Below are positions 11,551 to 27,206 of a stretch of DNA of 64,000 nt, piece after piece. The position numbers and the translations under genes were made by a program. Under the pieces are notes generated by a model. That model saw only the letters and a list, made by a program, of their open reading frames with translations. It was not told the origin of the DNA and did no database searches. Source of the stretch: Halocaridina rubra (lineage: Eukaryota; Arthropoda; Malacostraca; Decapoda; Atyidae); assembly GCA_037179515.1 (NCBI GenBank), contig JAXCGZ010021089.1, positions 2,501 through 66,500 on the forward strand, in the 5' to 3' direction. Position 1 is the stretch's first letter. Every line of letters begins with the position of its first letter.

Positions 11551-11693
11551 AGTTTGTTGACTGTAGTGTAAGAGTATGGTGTCACGCGGCATTAGAAGAG
11601 AAACAAGAATTGCCACTTAGTTTATTCTTGCCCTCCATATTGTGCCTAGTGTTTTTGTCTGCTCTCTTGTGTTTTCTTGTTACTGACATTACT

Positions 11694-11816
11694 ATGCCTC
11701 CCAAGCGTGTTAGTGATAGTTCTGATGGCATGGATATTAAATTTGAAATGGTAAACCGTGCTGAAAGAAGCCAGTCTCTCCCTCCCTTGCAATGCCCCTT
11801 CCAGAGTGCAAGATAA
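11694..11816 (+). pseudogene. N-terminal scrap of a Tigger-like transposase
   Basis: A 40-codon stretch from MPPKRVSDSSDGMD to a stop. Only the first residues recall Tigger/Jerky N-termini; the DNA-binding helices are absent. Confidence 0.35.
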
Positions 11817-11989
11817 TAACACGAGTAAAGGTAAGCTATAATGCACTGTACTATGGTGTAATTTTACTATTGATGCATTTCAAAGGTAAGCAATACTATT
11901 AAGATTAGTTTTAAGATTTTTTTTTATCATAGATTAAGAACATATATTTTTTTCTAATGTTTTAAATTATTTATTTTTAATATAGGTTG

Positions 11990-12068
11990 GGGAACCTAGG
12001 TTCGACTTTGTGTGTTCTGACTTAAGTCAGCTGTTAGGAAAGGAACCCTGATGTTAAACGAAAACCCC

Positions 12069-12071
<3 letters not shown>
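11990..12071. repeat. Dispersed repeat end abutting (TA)n, copy 2
   Basis: Diverged partner of 292-392, with the same order of blocks and again placed directly against a (TA)n tract. Confidence 0.45.

Positions 12072-12155
<84 letters not shown>
12072..12155. repeat. (TA)n tract
   Basis: About 42 TA repeats forming the left border of the first tRNA-like array. Confidence 0.95.
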
Positions 12156-13987
<1,832 letters not shown>

Positions 13988-13999
13988 ATTCCCTAACGT

Positions 14000-15344
<1,345 letters not shown>

Positions 15345-18300
15345 ACTGAAGGTATTAGGATGCAACTAGGACTGGTCCAGACAGTTCCAGGTTGAATCTT
15401 CCTTCAGGACGGTTCTTTCCTCATGCCTACATCTACACTGAATATTCTGGCATATTCATTACACATCTCTTGCTATTCCATTATATTTGACAAGTCACAA
15501 CATTCTGCACATCTGTCTCTTTTACTTTCCTTTTCCTCACATTTTGTCATTATTTATGGAAGGTTCACAACTAATGGCCCCCAGTACCCGGCATAGTGGG
15601 GTGCGAAGAATCTCCGGGGTTCGTGTTGACTCCACCATTGGCTTGAGGGCAGACACGCCTGGTGGTAGTAATGTTTCTGCTCTTAACCTTGCACCTCCTA
15701 ATAGATCTGCTTCTTTCACTCTTCACTATTCAAACATTCGTGGGCTGTACTCTAATCTTTCGTCTGTGGAACAGCACTTGGGCTCTTTCCTCCCTAACTT
15801 CCTCCTCCTATCTGAAACCCAGTTGTCTATACATGCTTCCACTGACCCTTTCCAAATCTCCCACTATAATCTGTATACTCGTTTTCGTTCCAAAGGTGGG
15901 GTCTGTGCTTACTGCAACATTAACACTCCTACTGTGAGGCTCATGGACCTTGAATCTCCTGACTTTGATGTTCTCTGGCTAAAAGTCTATCTCTCCACTA
16001 CCACTATCATCCTTTGCTTCTGCTACTGTTCTCCAAACTCCACCGAGTTTGTATCTTTCTTTGAATATCTCTCCTCGTGCCATGAGACCTTGCTATCTTC
16101 TCACCCACATGCCGAAGTTCTCTACATTGGAGACTTCAATGTACACCACAGCGAGTGGCTTCATTCTTCTCACACTGATGTGGGAGGAAGCGAGGCTCTT
16201 GCTTTCTCTATTACTCATGATCTGGAGCAAATTATTAAACATCCTACTCGTGTTCCTGATCGTCACGAACATGCTGCTAACATTCTTGACCTTTTTTTTA
16301 CTTCTAACCCTTCAAACTACTCTTATTCCGTGCTTTCCCCTCTTGGTAAATTTGACCACTCCATGATCTCTGTCTCTTCCATTTTCGCTCCCCCTCCACC
16401 AATCCCTCCTACTCAACGCCGCCTTTGGCACTTCGAGCGAACTCATTATGAAAATTTGCGTAACTTTCTCTTTGACTTTCCATGGGGTGACTACTGCTTT
16501 CGGTCCCGCAACCCTGATCGGGTAGCTGTAAAAGTTGCCGAGATCATGACCGCGGGAATGGAGGCATACATCCCCTCTTCTACAAAAAACTTTCTCTCCC
16601 CCTAAACCTTGGTTTGACCGTGCCTGCTCCATGGCTATCCAGGCTAGGAATCAGGCTCACCGATCTTACCAAGCCTCTCCTTCCGATTTAACTCGCTCTG
16701 CTTTTATTATAGCTAGGAATCGCTGTACAGCTCAGATTCGAAGGTCTAAGGCTTCCTTTATAAGAAGGAAAGTTGATGACCTTAACTCCTCTCCCACTGA
16801 CAAATGCTTCTGGTCCTTAGCCAAAAACCTCTCCAAAAACTTCTGTAACTCAAGCTTTCCCCCTCTCATTCGTTCTGATGGTTCTATAGCTTGCTCTCCC
16901 ACTGACAAAGCCACTCTCTTTGGCTCTCATTTTTCTGCCAACTCTTCTATCAACGATTCCAGCACACCTGTTCCTCAGCCTTTTCCCCTCTCTAACCCTA
17001 TGCCCTCCCTTATCCTTTCTTCACGCAAAGTTCATAAGGTTCTTCGCTCTCTAAAGACAAACAAGGCATCTGGTCCCGATGGTATCCCTGCAAGGTTCCT
17101 TAAGGAATTTGCAGATGAACTGGCTCCCGTGCTTTGCCGTCTTTTTCGCCTCATTCTGTCAACCAGTATTTATCCTTCATCTTGGAAGCATGCTCTAGTT
17201 CAACCTGTTCCTAAGAAGGGTGACCGCTCTATTCCTTCTAACTACCGACCTATTGCTCTAACCTCCTCTATTGCTAAAGTTTTCGAAACTTTGCTCAATG
17301 CTCACTTCTTGAAACGCCTTGAATCTAACTCACTTATCTCCGATCACCAGTACGGCTTCCGCAAGGCAAGATCCCCTGGTGATCTCCTGTCCTATCTTAC
17401 TCATGTATGGTCATCTTCTCTGAGGAACTATGGGGAATCCTTTGTCGTCACCCTTGATATCTCTAAGGCTTTTGACAGAGTCTGGCACAAGGCTCTGTTG
17501 GCCAAACTCCCTGCCTACGGCTTTACCCCTTCTTTCTGTTCTCTGATTTCCAGTTTTCTTACTGACCGTTCTATATCTGTAGTTGTTGATGGCGCGACAT
17601 CTACCCCTTTCTCTGTGTCCAGTGGTGTTCCACAGGGCTCTGTTCTTTCACCTACTCTCTTCCTTCTCTTCATCAATGATCTTCTACAGTCCCCATCTTC
17701 CTCTCTTCTTCATGCCTTTGCCGATGACTCTACCCTTCACTTTTCCTCTGCCTTTTCTTCACAACCTTCATCTGTTACTCGTAATCAATCTCGTATCACT
17801 CTTTCTTCTACTCTTAACTCCGATTTGCAGAGAGTATCTGAATGGGGCACTCAAAATTTAGTTAAATTCAATGCCTCCAAGACACAGTTTCTGGCTATCT
17901 CTTTATCTTCTTCTCCTCCAGATAACCCTATTGTCTTCGAAACTAATGAAATTTACCCTCTTAACTCTATCAATATATTAGGAATCCACATAGCCTCTAA
18001 CTTGTCTTGGAGGAATCACATAATCCAAATTTCTAAATCTTCATCCAAAAAATTGGGGGTTTTGTTTCGTTTTCGTTATTACTTTTCCTCATTGCAGTTA
18101 CTTAAAATTTACAAAGGTCTTATCCGCCCCTGCTTAGAATACTGCTCACACATCTGGGGTGCTTCTTCCTTTACTTATCTTCTTGATAGGGTTCAATCTA
18201 AGGCAGTCAGACTTATTAATGATCCTTCTCTTACTTCTAACTTGGATTCTCTCTCTCTTCGCCGTAAGGTATCTTCCCTTTCGCTTTTCTATCGCTACTA

Positions 18301-18759
18301 CTTCCATCGCTGCTCTGATGAGTTGGCGAGTTGCATCCCTCCTCCACTGCCGAGGCCGCGTAACACTCGCCAAGCGGCCTCATCTCACAGGTACTGTGTC
18401 GAGATTTGTAGCTCGCGGATTGGTCGGTGCAGCGACTGCTTCTTCCCATCTACCTCCAGACTCTGGAACTCTCTTCCTCCTTCTGTCTTTCCTAGTTCTT
18501 ATGACCTTTCATCCTTCAAAAAGCAGATCTATCATCATCTCAGAGCCTAGCCCTCCATATCTCTGGGTCCTCTTTACTTTGACTGTTTTTTCTGTCTGTC
18601 GTTTTCCTTTGTGTGACATTACCTCATCTCTGCCTTGCCCTTAACTTTTTCTTTTCCTTCGTCTTGGTATTTTCTCGTGCCCGGGCCTTTGTCGATGAGG
18701 GCAGTTTCTGCCTGTCCCGGTGTCACACTCTTAAAAAAAAAAAAAAAAAAAAAAAAAAC
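15345..18759 (+). mobile_element. Jockey-group LINE with poly-A tail
   Basis: A 3.4-kb insertion in a Tigger-end repeat. It holds one endonuclease/RT coding region and ends in a TGTCACACTCTT block and about 27 A (18733-18759). No ORF1 is present, so it is probably 5'-truncated or of a single-ORF type. The 3' end is defined by the A-tail, the 5' end by where the host repeat breaks. I cannot name the clade beyond Jockey/I group. Confidence 0.75.
15487..18550 (+). pseudogene. LINE endonuclease-reverse transcriptase with one frameshift
   Basis: The endonuclease occupies about the first 290 codons (HYSNIRGLYSN; LLLSETQLS; YIGDFNVHHSEW; NILDLFFTS; GKFDHSMIS). The frame breaks once near 16585-16600 in a run of A: one extra base turns a continuous frame into an early stop. 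The second frame carries the RT: ASGPDGIPARFLKEF, NYRPIALTSS, YGFRKARSPGDLL, VTLDISKAFDRVWH, SSGVPQGSVLSPTLF and catalytic HAFADDSTLH. A C-terminal domain follows to 18550 (RLWNSLPPSVFPS). Everything except the single frameshift looks intact, so the copy is fairly young. Confidence 0.85.
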
Positions 18760-18806
18760 TTTCGATATAATATCGTCAGGAAAATAGCTTGTAGAGAATA
18801 TATATA
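18760..18806 (+). repeat. Continuation of the interrupted Tigger-end repeat
   Basis: CTTTCGATATAATATCGTCAGG is the counterpart of 19052-19075 in the next copy. It directly follows the LINE A-tail. Confidence 0.7.

Positions 18807-19570
<764 letters not shown>

Positions 19571-19607
<37 letters not shown>
19571..19607. repeat. (ATT)n microsatellite
   Basis: About 12 ATT repeats abutting the outer end of a BEL/Pao LTR at 19608. Confidence 0.9.
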
Positions 19608-19608
<1 letters not shown>

Positions 19609-20703
19609 GTGGAGGACTTCCTGTGTGTTATTACCCTTCGATCTTATAACCCCCTAAATTCAGAAATCCTGACACGGCTTCAGTAGAGGCCTACCACGAT
19701 CTCAAAATTAAATCCTCTACCAATAAAATATAATTAATATTACATGCATAGACATACATGCAAATATTTTATAAGGGGGTTTATGAACTGCTGATATGTG
19801 AATATTTAAATAAACTCTCCTCACCTTAAATTGAAACTTCCTCATACAGAATAATAAATTTTCTAACATACATTCTACTTACGAGTGTTCAATTAAATGA
19901 GCTCATTCTGCACCTCACACGTAGTTATAAATATTGTTAGAAATATAATAACTCTGTACTCATCTGTCCGGATAACCCTGATGTCGTCAGCAATCACGGG
20001 ACTCCGAATCAAAAACGTATCTTCTGATCCACAGATCTCTATCACGTTCTTCTACTTGAGTGTCTTGCAATGCCCCACGAGAACAACAAAAATTAAACTT
20101 ATAAGTACTGTTGATAAACACAGTAAAAATGAGTGCCCGTATCATCTCACAACAGCAACTAATTACTCTTTAACAAACTTACAAGTACTGTCAATAAACA
20201 CAGTAAACATGAGTGTCTCGTATCATCTCACGAGTACAACTAAGAATAAACTTATAAGTACTGTCAATAAACACAGTAAAAATGAGTGCCTCGTAGCATC
20301 TCACGACAGCAACTAACTTTTTGTAAGAAAGTCTTATAAAACTCCCTTCGTTTGTAAAGGTCCTTGATACTAGGACTAACCTGAGTTATGACTTGTTTAC
20401 AACAGCTCTTTGCTCAACGAGGCAGGCGATGCAATAAGCGTTATCAAGGAGGTGAAGGGTTAATGGCTAAAATCCATTAGTGACCTACATTCCTTTCTCC
20501 AAGTCTGCTACAGCCAGCCTCCATAATAAACTACACATTATACATACGACTATATGTGTATACATGATAGAAATTAATAAGTACACATACTAAGTCTAAA
20601 AGTATACATTCATGCACTTACATTACAATAAACGAAACTATATGCAAAACAACACTTACATAATGTACGTAGAAATAAACTGTCTTGAAATATATTCAAG
20701 ACA
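19608..20703 (-). repeat. LTR of BEL/Pao copy 1
   Basis: Starts on the minus strand with TGTCTTGAATATATTTCAAG (a 9-bp inverted repeat) and ends CCACA. It matches the 940-bp LTR at 59253-60192 but is 1,096 bp long. Most of the difference comes from three copies of a roughly 75-bp block (at about 20098, 20178 and 20251) where the other LTR has one. Confidence 0.85.
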
Positions 20704-22172
20704 TCCTGGGCCCCTCCAAAAAAGAAAAAATGGAGGGTCTCCCCTATCAGTACTACAAATATTATCTATGATTAAGCGTGCCCACAATTCTTCCACCCTT
20801 TGGGCAGCTTGACATTCAGATCTTTCATAATTTGATGATTCCTCTTTGTATACTTCTGACAACAGATATTCCCATGAGAGCTTTTCAAACCAAGCTCTCT
20901 GAATAAGAATTTTTCCTCTTCTTAGTAAGGGTGATATTAGACCTAAGGGGTCCAAAAATATACCCACCAGTGACAGAAGTTTAAGTTTGGTCAACACATC
21001 TTCTCTAGCCTTCAGACTTTTCAAAGACAACTTGTCTGTATTAACATTCCAGATTAAACTAAAGCTTGTTTCTTTAGGAGATCTATATTTTTCAGAAAGG
21101 CTCTGCTCCAGTACCCTTTGAAGTCTTGCATTGTTGGAATTCAATGCTTGCAGTGATATTTTGGCCCTTTCCCACTCTACATCTGCAGTATTGCATACAT
21201 CAAACTGTTTCTCTTCACTGGTACAAGCATCCAACAAATTACCCACATGAACATTCTCCAATATTTCCTCCAACTGTTCTATTAGAGACTTCATTTGTCC
21301 AAAGGCACTCTGAAAATTGTGTAGGAGAGGAGTGTGGATAGGTTCAAGGGAACAGAATCTGTAAAACTTCTAAGTGTAGTTTTATCTTCGTAATGCACTT
21401 CTTGCTTTACTCCAATACTCTCTGGCTCCCACAACTTATTAACAGGCTCTATGGCCTCTTCACTCAACAACTTATTAACAGGCTCTATGGCCTCTTCACT
21501 CAACAGCTTATTAACTGGCTTTATGGCCTCATCAATCAACTCTTGTGTTATAGTAGGCAATAACTGTGTTCCTACTCGCATAACAAGTTGGTTTTGTACA
21601 CTACTGGATCCATGTTGAGTATCACGAGGAATATGGCCATACAACATGACACCACCTGGTGTTTTCATCAAAGTATAGACATCCCACTTATTAATACCAC
21701 TAACAAACTGACTAAATTGTAAGGCACCAATAACAATGCCAATGTTCTCCAGTACATCACTATAAATATCTTCATCAGCCAACTTGTGACCATTAGACTT
21801 TAACACATTTGCAGCCTTTGCTAATCCTGGAGTGTGGATGCTAATCACCATGTCATCAACTACGAGTAATTTAACTCTGGCTCTTCTTTTCCCCAATTTG
21901 ATAACTACATTTACGACAGGAAAACTTCCTTTCTTCGTCTCAGAACGAAATGCTTCAATACCAAGAGACATTTCATCTACTGGGCTTAATTTAAGCCTTT
22001 CAGCTAATTCCCTGGTTATAAAGGAACACTGGGAACCTGTATCAAAGAATAACCTAGTATTTACCCAAATATTTCCCTTTGACCTGCTTATTTTTCCACT
22101 TGCAGTAGGCAGAGCACATGAAGGTAAACTCGGCTTCACCATTTGCCTTTGTACTGCCTTCATAGTCATCAC
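20656..22172 (-). pseudogene. BEL/Pao protease and gutted pol, copy 1
   Basis: 22172-21291 holds the aspartic protease (FFDTGSQCSFI; VVDDMVISIHTPG) and a linker with three tandem EPVNKL repeats. One base of frame slip near 21294 separates it from 21294-20656. That second part holds ENVHVGNLLDAC where an active BEL RT would have a YVDN/YVDD motif, and SLVGIFLDPLGLISP downstream. The RT fingers and palm, about 200 residues, are absent, as in the copy at 60941. Confidence 0.85.
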
Positions 22173-22235
22173 ACCAACATGTTTCTTGTCCTTTTCTGAG
22201 TCAGAATGTTCTTGCTCATTGCTTGTGTTAAGGTT

Positions 22236-22422
22236 TGTAGTGCCTAATAAGAAGCAGAAATCATGGCTTCCAGTTTATTGTTGCAAGATGGGTGCTGGTC
22301 GGCTCAATCAACGTAAACGTTAGAAACCCAACAGCGGGTATAAGTACAATGAAAACAAAAGAGGTGCCATAAAGGGGATAACCTTATTATAAATAAAGGA
22401 TTAGATCACTTATATCATAACA
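22236..22422 (-). repeat. Gypsy 3' LTR (187 bp) and polypurine tract
   Basis: Bounded on the minus strand by TGTTATGATATAAG and GGCACTACA. It is preceded immediately by a purine tract (AGGGGAAAGGAA), the expected polypurine tract. Its unusually short length and the lack of a partner LTR make the boundary an inference. Confidence 0.6.
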
Positions 22423-22528
22423 TTCCTTTCCCCTAGAATTTGCAATACATCACATATAAAAAATAAATCATCAACTTCTTAAAACAAGGCACACATGAAA
22501 ATTCTATGTAAGGAGTTCAAAACAATAT

Positions 22529-22958
22529 TTACAAATTAAGACGATCAGGGGGTTTGATATTTCTTTGAGACCTTCTCACTACTGGAAACTGTATAGGTAA
22601 CTCATCACATGCACTATTACTTACATCTCTTGAAGGTACATTAATAACATCTCTTGAAAGTACACCATTTGTTTCTATAATATTAGAATTGGTTGTTAAT
22701 TCACTAGGAACACTTGTTACAGCAGGATTATCAGCTTCAATTTCACTTACCACAGGATTATCATAATCATAATTCAACATTTCATTATTAGACTGATTGA
22801 AATCTCCAAAATATCTATGCATCAATTGATCAGAATGTCTTTTCCATATGATATTCCCTGAACAATGTACTTGCACTTTATAATTTTTTAACCCAATACT
22901 TCTACAATTCTACCTTCCACCCATAGTGGACCTTTACCATAGTTACGTGCAAACACAG
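22529..22958 (-). pseudogene. Gypsy pol C-terminus, displaced
   Basis: Continues the integrase frame that breaks at 28122. After the BEL insertion it reads VRNYGKGPLWVEGRIVEV, the chromodomain-like or GPY/F-type region, then shifts frame by one base near 22888. It ends with a Ser/Asn-rich tail, RRSQRNIKPPDRLNL and a stop at 22529. RSxRxxKPPxRL endings are typical of gypsy pol. Confidence 0.75.
22954..22958. repeat. Target-site duplication CACAG, left
   Basis: CACAG here and at 28117-28121 flank the BEL/Pao element exactly at its TG and CA LTR ends. Five bases fits BEL/Pao integration. Confidence 0.85.
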
Positions 22959-23868
22959 TGTGGTGACTATTCCCAGAATGCCTGCTTTCACCTGGTCAAT
23001 GAATAGTCTACTCTCAGTTTTTTGCAGGCTACCGTACACAAAAATATTTACTCCACCAACTTCAAATAAAGTTGGGCTAAAACTTACTGGCTTATAATTA
23101 AATATAAGACAAACTGTACGGTACTAAAGGGGAAGGGCATGAGTTACGTTTGCTTAATAGTTAGTGGAGAACTCCCACTGGTTAATAACACAAATACACT
23201 AAATAATATTAACTGAACACTGCATAAATCCAGGCTTAAATGAAAGACTCATCAATAAAATATAAAAATATATTGGAAAAAAGTTAATATTATAATGGAG
23301 CAATATTTCAGCCCAAAAGAAAAGGTTAAATTTTACAAAAATAACAGAGTTCTAGCTCCAGGCACGACTGCTGGACACATCAAAATAAACAACACTTAAC
23401 ATCAAATTATAATTGTTCAAAATCCAAAAACTTTATGCAATATTAAAATAGAGTCACTGCTTGACAAATTCGACAGCACTAGTCCAAGGGGCGAAATGGG
23501 AGGCTCATAAATTTACACGAATTTTACGAGTCTCTAACAATAGGTCATCACCTGATGCTGTCCTCAGAGCGAGTCCTCGTCCGTTCTGTAAACAAAGCAG
23601 ACGAGCATCACATTCTAAAATAAAAGTATATAATTTTATCATATTATACATAATTAAGGATTTCCTAAGATTTAGATTAGCTTTACAAACAAATTCCAAT
23701 TATTCATGAGAAAATGATGAAATTAATGACAAAATAAATGATTGTTATAATATAGTCTCTCAATGAATATATTCATGTAGGTAGATGCACAATATTACTT
23801 ATGGTATTACAATAAAACACACACAAGGTATAACTAATGAAACTGTGTGTGATAGACAGATCACCACA
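22959..23868 (-). repeat. 3' LTR of BEL/Pao copy 2
   Basis: 910 bp with 8-bp inverted ends (TGTGGTGA/TCACCACA). It is preceded on the minus strand by a G-rich polypurine tract (TTGGGGGGAGAG, near 23870-23881). Confidence 0.95.
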
Positions 23869-23966
23869 CTCTCCCCCCAAAAAGGGTAGGAAGCTAAATA
23901 AATCACATGTACAAACATAATAAAGTGTAGAACAAAAACAGAAAATTTAAAGGCATCATTTACAAC

Positions 23967-24212
23967 CTATCCTACTCCAACTAAGTTGAAGGGTCTAACA
24001 AATCTGACTCTTTCCTCTGGTAAAAGAGGGGGAACTGGTTGAGCGATCGTCTTGCCAACTGCCTTTTTACGCAAAATACATAGTTTTAATATTTTCTTCA
24101 CAATAACTCTACCTTTAGAGATCCAAAACTGTTTCCTGAGTCCTGACAACATTTGTCCTAATCCACAATGATGATGTTGAATATGATAATGAACTATTAT
24201 AAGTTTGGTCAA
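23967..24212 (-). pseudogene. Integrase zinc-binding remnant of BEL/Pao copy 2
   Basis: KLIIVHYHIQHHHCGLGQML, then LRKQFWISKGR, is the BEL/Pao integrase N-terminal region. The His-His-Cys-Cys zinc-binding set is partly recognisable: the second Cys pair is KLCILRKK, with one Cys missing. It breaks off at RPFNLVGVG, just before the catalytic core, which is absent. It is joined out of frame to the RT start, marking a deletion of the rest of RT, RNase H and the linker. Confidence 0.75.
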
Positions 24213-26854
24213 TGGATGTTTGGCAAAATACCTATACGTAGGAAGGCTTTGGAAATGTCTGATACAGCAACTACAGGGTTAGTACGAAATTCAATGAGTG
24301 AATCAACAAGTTTATGGGTTAGGCTTGGGACTGTTAGTAAACATTCATTCAGACTCTTTGATTGTGAATTAGCTCTACTAGAAGCATTAAACACTACTCT
24401 AATAGGAGTGGTAGGAGAATTCTTGTAGACTGGATGATGAGGCAAGTAATGAGTCAGTCCGTCTCTAACTGAAGGGTTATCAATTTTCTCAATGAATCCC
24501 AATTCAATGTACTCATTAAAAATCTCTGAGTATTGGCCATAAAGTTCCGGACGAGTTGCAAAGGATTTAGCTAGTGACATGAGCTGACCATAAGCTCTTC
24601 TATAGTTAGTTGCTGGTCTCTCAGTGCCCTTAAAGGGTAATTCCACAAGATACTGATTGTCCGCCTTCTGGCAAGTGGACTCAAAATGACTCACTGATTG
24701 TACTTCCTCAGGTGTTAAAGTTTCATTCTTAATACCAATAACATCTAAATTCCAAAGGTTCTGAACTTCGGACTCAAGGGTTTGTACTCCTACACGAGCA
24801 CAAAGCACATGTTGCCCATTAACTGTGTTAACTGACTGAGAACTAATTGCCCACTTTGGCATAGGTCCAAAGATAATCGAACCTGCTGGACTAGACAAAA
24901 GGGTAATTCCAGAATAGAAAGTATGGTTGGTCACAAATCTAGAATAGTAATCTGCACCAATTACCATACTTATGTCACTAATCACATCAGACTCAACGTT
25001 AGGATCTGCCAGTTTGATCCCCTTTTTTGTGAGTGTTTCTGCAACACTAGCAATGCCAGGTACATATAACGTAGTGTTAACCTTATCATAGACGACAGCA
25101 TAAATCGGAATACGTTGTGTACCAATGCGTACTACAACACGAACGACGTCACACAAAATGTTTTCGGCTTGATTACCAAATGAAGTCAGTTTAAGTGAGA
25201 TACGAAACACTGGATTGAGTTTAAGGCGCTTTACTATTGCAGAATGAATGAAAGACCGTTGAGCACCGGTATCTAAAAACAACCTAACTGTTTCACGTAC
25301 CCCAGCACCAGAAATCTTAACAATTGCTGTAGGAAGTGCTACTGAAGGAAGTGGAACATTATTAGTCTGGACATCTATTTGAACAGAATTAGCAACACTG
25401 TCATCTCTTCCTGACAGGATTCTAAACTTATCATCCACTACTACTTGATTAGTGGGAATGTTACTGTTAAGGCTAGTTCCATTATTAATAACTGTTGGGG
25501 CATTAGACACAACTGACACTTGATTAACTGCAGTACTACGGTTGGTTAGTTTCATGCAGAGAAAGGTATGATGTTTGCCATTACAATTTCTACACTCAGC
25601 CGTCTCTCTACACTGTGAGGCTCTATGGCCTTTCTGCATACACACGAAACATAGTTCTAACTCTCTAACTCTGTTCTTCCTGGCTTCATGAGTTGCGTAA
25701 TTAGAACAAAACTTAGTATTATGAATATCCTTACAAAAGAGACAAGGTTTGTTCCAAGTACTTGAATTGCTAGATGACGAGTTAGACTTATTTTGAGTCT
25801 GGGACACAACTACTTGTTTAGGTTCTGTACTAAACCTATGATTAGAATTTGTACTAGAATTCTGACTAACTACTAGTTTAGTTTTGGAATGTGCATCAGA
25901 ATGTGAAACTTGCTTATTCCTAGACTGATCAGAGAGAATACGAGAACATTCCATGACCTTGATAAGGTGTCCAATACCATCCTTCAATTGTGTAATAGTC
26001 AAAGTATAAGTACTGTACTTATTAAAAAGGTACTCTAAAGTTTTAGGACTAAGTTTCTTAGCAATTATGTCTTTTATTAGGTAGTCATCACAAGGTACTT
26101 GGGTTACACCCTCTATTTGCATCAACAAACGTTGAAATGTTAAGTGAAATTCAGTCAACTCAGTTAAATTATGTTCAGGGGGTTTCATGTCCATCAAATC
26201 TAAATGTAATTGTTGCAACAAAAGGTCATTGTCGGCAAAGCTTTTTCTCAACAAACTTAATGCTATACTGTAATTACCACAAGTTATGGGAAGACCTTCA
26301 ATGGTTCTATAAGCTTTACCTCTCAAATAAGATCTGAGCATGCTAAATTTCAATACTGGGTCAATGTCTTGACGACTATCAATTAAACTACTAAAGGAAT
26401 CCCAAAAGCAATTCCACTGACTCAACTGACCATCAAATTCAGGAATCTTAATCTCAGGCAACTTAGGGTGTGGAAGAGGTCTAGCAGGTACTACTGTCTG
26501 ACTAGAAGCTTGACTAGTTGTAACTTGTGCTTGACTACCAAAGGACAAATGATCATCTATAGCTGACTTAATTTGTATGAGCACTTTATAGGCATTACGT
26601 TTCAGAGTTCTGTGCTCTCTAGAAACTTGGCTAAGCTGGGTACCATCAATAGCATCTTGACTAGCTGTCCAATGTACATCAATGGACTCGTACAACTTTG
26701 TAAGTTCTGCTTCTGAAAACTGTAACGACCGCAAGGATGGTGGAGGAGACGCTTTAAGGTCATGTTCTATAGAACTGAGCATATCTGTCAGATCATCGGT
26801 TACAACCTTGTAAAGTTCAAACGCTTTACTTTCATCAATTGATGGTAAAGACAT
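24209..26854 (-). CDS. BEL/Pao gag-protease-truncated RT polyprotein
   Basis: An open frame of 881 codons from the ATG ending at 26854. Residues ~1-350 are gag, with the KIPEFDGQLSQWNCFWDSF block typical of BEL gag (DUF1759-like). Three Cys/His knuckles lie at about 368-440 (CFVCMQKGHRASQC; CRNCNGKHHTFLC; an altered first one). The protease has LFLDTGAQRSFI (Asp near 528). The RT begins with YLPHHPVYKN and RVVFNASS and reaches VSDISKAFLRIGI, containing the first catalytic Asp, then ends. The YVDD region is deleted. Particle formation and packaging could remain; reverse transcription could not. No stop interrupts the frame. Confidence 0.88.
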   Translation of the reverse strand: MSLPSIDESKAFELYKVVTDDLTDMLSSIEHDLKASPPPSLRSLQFSEAELTKLYESIDVHWTASQDAIDGTQLSQVSREHRTLKRNAYKVLIQIKSAIDDHLSFGSQAQVTTSQASSQTVVPARPLPHPKLPEIKIPEFDGQLSQWNCFWDSFSSLIDSRQDIDPVLKFSMLRSYLRGKAYRTIEGLPITCGNYSIALSLLRKSFADNDLLLQQLHLDLMDMKPPEHNLTELTEFHLTFQRLLMQIEGVTQVPCDDYLIKDIIAKKLSPKTLEYLFNKYSTYTLTITQLKDGIGHLIKVMECSRILSDQSRNKQVSHSDAHSKTKLVVSQNSSTNSNHRFSTEPKQVVVSQTQNKSNSSSSNSSTWNKPCLFCKDIHNTKFCSNYATHEARKNRVRELELCFVCMQKGHRASQCRETAECRNCNGKHHTFLCMKLTNRSTAVNQVSVVSNAPTVINNGTSLNSNIPTNQVVVDDKFRILSGRDDSVANSVQIDVQTNNVPLPSVALPTAIVKISGAGVRETVRLFLDTGAQRSFIHSAIVKRLKLNPVFRISLKLTSFGNQAENILCDVVRVVVRIGTQRIPIYAVVYDKVNTTLYVPGIASVAETLTKKGIKLADPNVESDVISDISMVIGADYYSRFVTNHTFYSGITLLSSPAGSIIFGPMPKWAISSQSVNTVNGQHVLCARVGVQTLESEVQNLWNLDVIGIKNETLTPEEVQSVSHFESTCQKADNQYLVELPFKGTERPATNYRRAYGQLMSLAKSFATRPELYGQYSEIFNEYIELGFIEKIDNPSVRDGLTHYLPHHPVYKNSPTTPIRVVFNASSRANSQSKSLNECLLTVPSLTHKLVDSLIEFRTNPVVAVSDISKAFLRIGILPNIH

Positions 26855-27172
26855 CTTGCTGGATTAATCTTTACCTTATACAAATCACAATAATTTTGGC
26901 TAGGTGGCCAAACTAAACTAGTACCAGAATTCACTAGGATTATAATATTTATATCCTAGGTACACTTGATTACACACGCATGTATTCAAATAGCTAATCT
27001 AAACCTTCCCTTGGACTAAAGAATTCGACATCAGCAGTGATATCACAAAAAATATGCCATGGATTTATGCGCAGTGTTTTAATATCAAAGTTCAAAAACA
27101 ATACCAAAGGTAGCCTATTCCAAATTCCATTCAGTAAATGTAGTAAAGTATGCTAGCTAGGCTAGGCACCAT

Positions 27173-27190
27173 ATCCGGTTCGAAGGACCA
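27173..27190 (-). other. Primer-binding-site candidate, BEL/Pao copy 2
   Basis: TGGTCCTTCGAACCGGAT on the minus strand, 16 bp inside the 5' LTR. The same 18 bases occur at 60198-60215 just inside the LTR of another BEL family. The complement ends in ACCA, as a tRNA 3' end would. The primer tRNA is not identified. Confidence 0.65.
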
Positions 27191-27206
27191 GAAAAAAACT
27201 AGAATA

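Larger units (their letters stand above)
10629..11816 (+). mobile_element. Possible 5' part of another Tigger-like element
   Basis: CAGTAGGTCCTCCCTGCATAG at 10631 resembles a pogo/Tigger terminus preceded by TA. It is followed by about 750 bp of tandem repeat, then a short frame starting MPPKRVSDSSDG at 11694, the kind of N-terminus seen in the Tigger gene at 2733. The frame ends at about 11816 and no catalytic domain follows. The assignment rests on the terminus plus those first residues. Confidence 0.4.
19608..22235 (-). mobile_element. BEL/Pao element copy 1 (3' part), cut by a gypsy element
   Basis: On the minus strand: protease and remnant pol (22172-20656), then a 3' LTR (20703-19608). 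It is the same family as the copy at 59253: LTR ends and coding sequence agree, and both carry the same pol deletion. The gag part is missing because a gypsy element begins at 22236. The match to the other copy stops around the CAAGCAAT block. Confidence 0.85.

Noticed and set aside
19897..20316. 139-codon plus-strand frame
   Set aside because: It lies entirely within a BEL/Pao LTR, and its internal similarity comes from the 75-bp LTR repeat.
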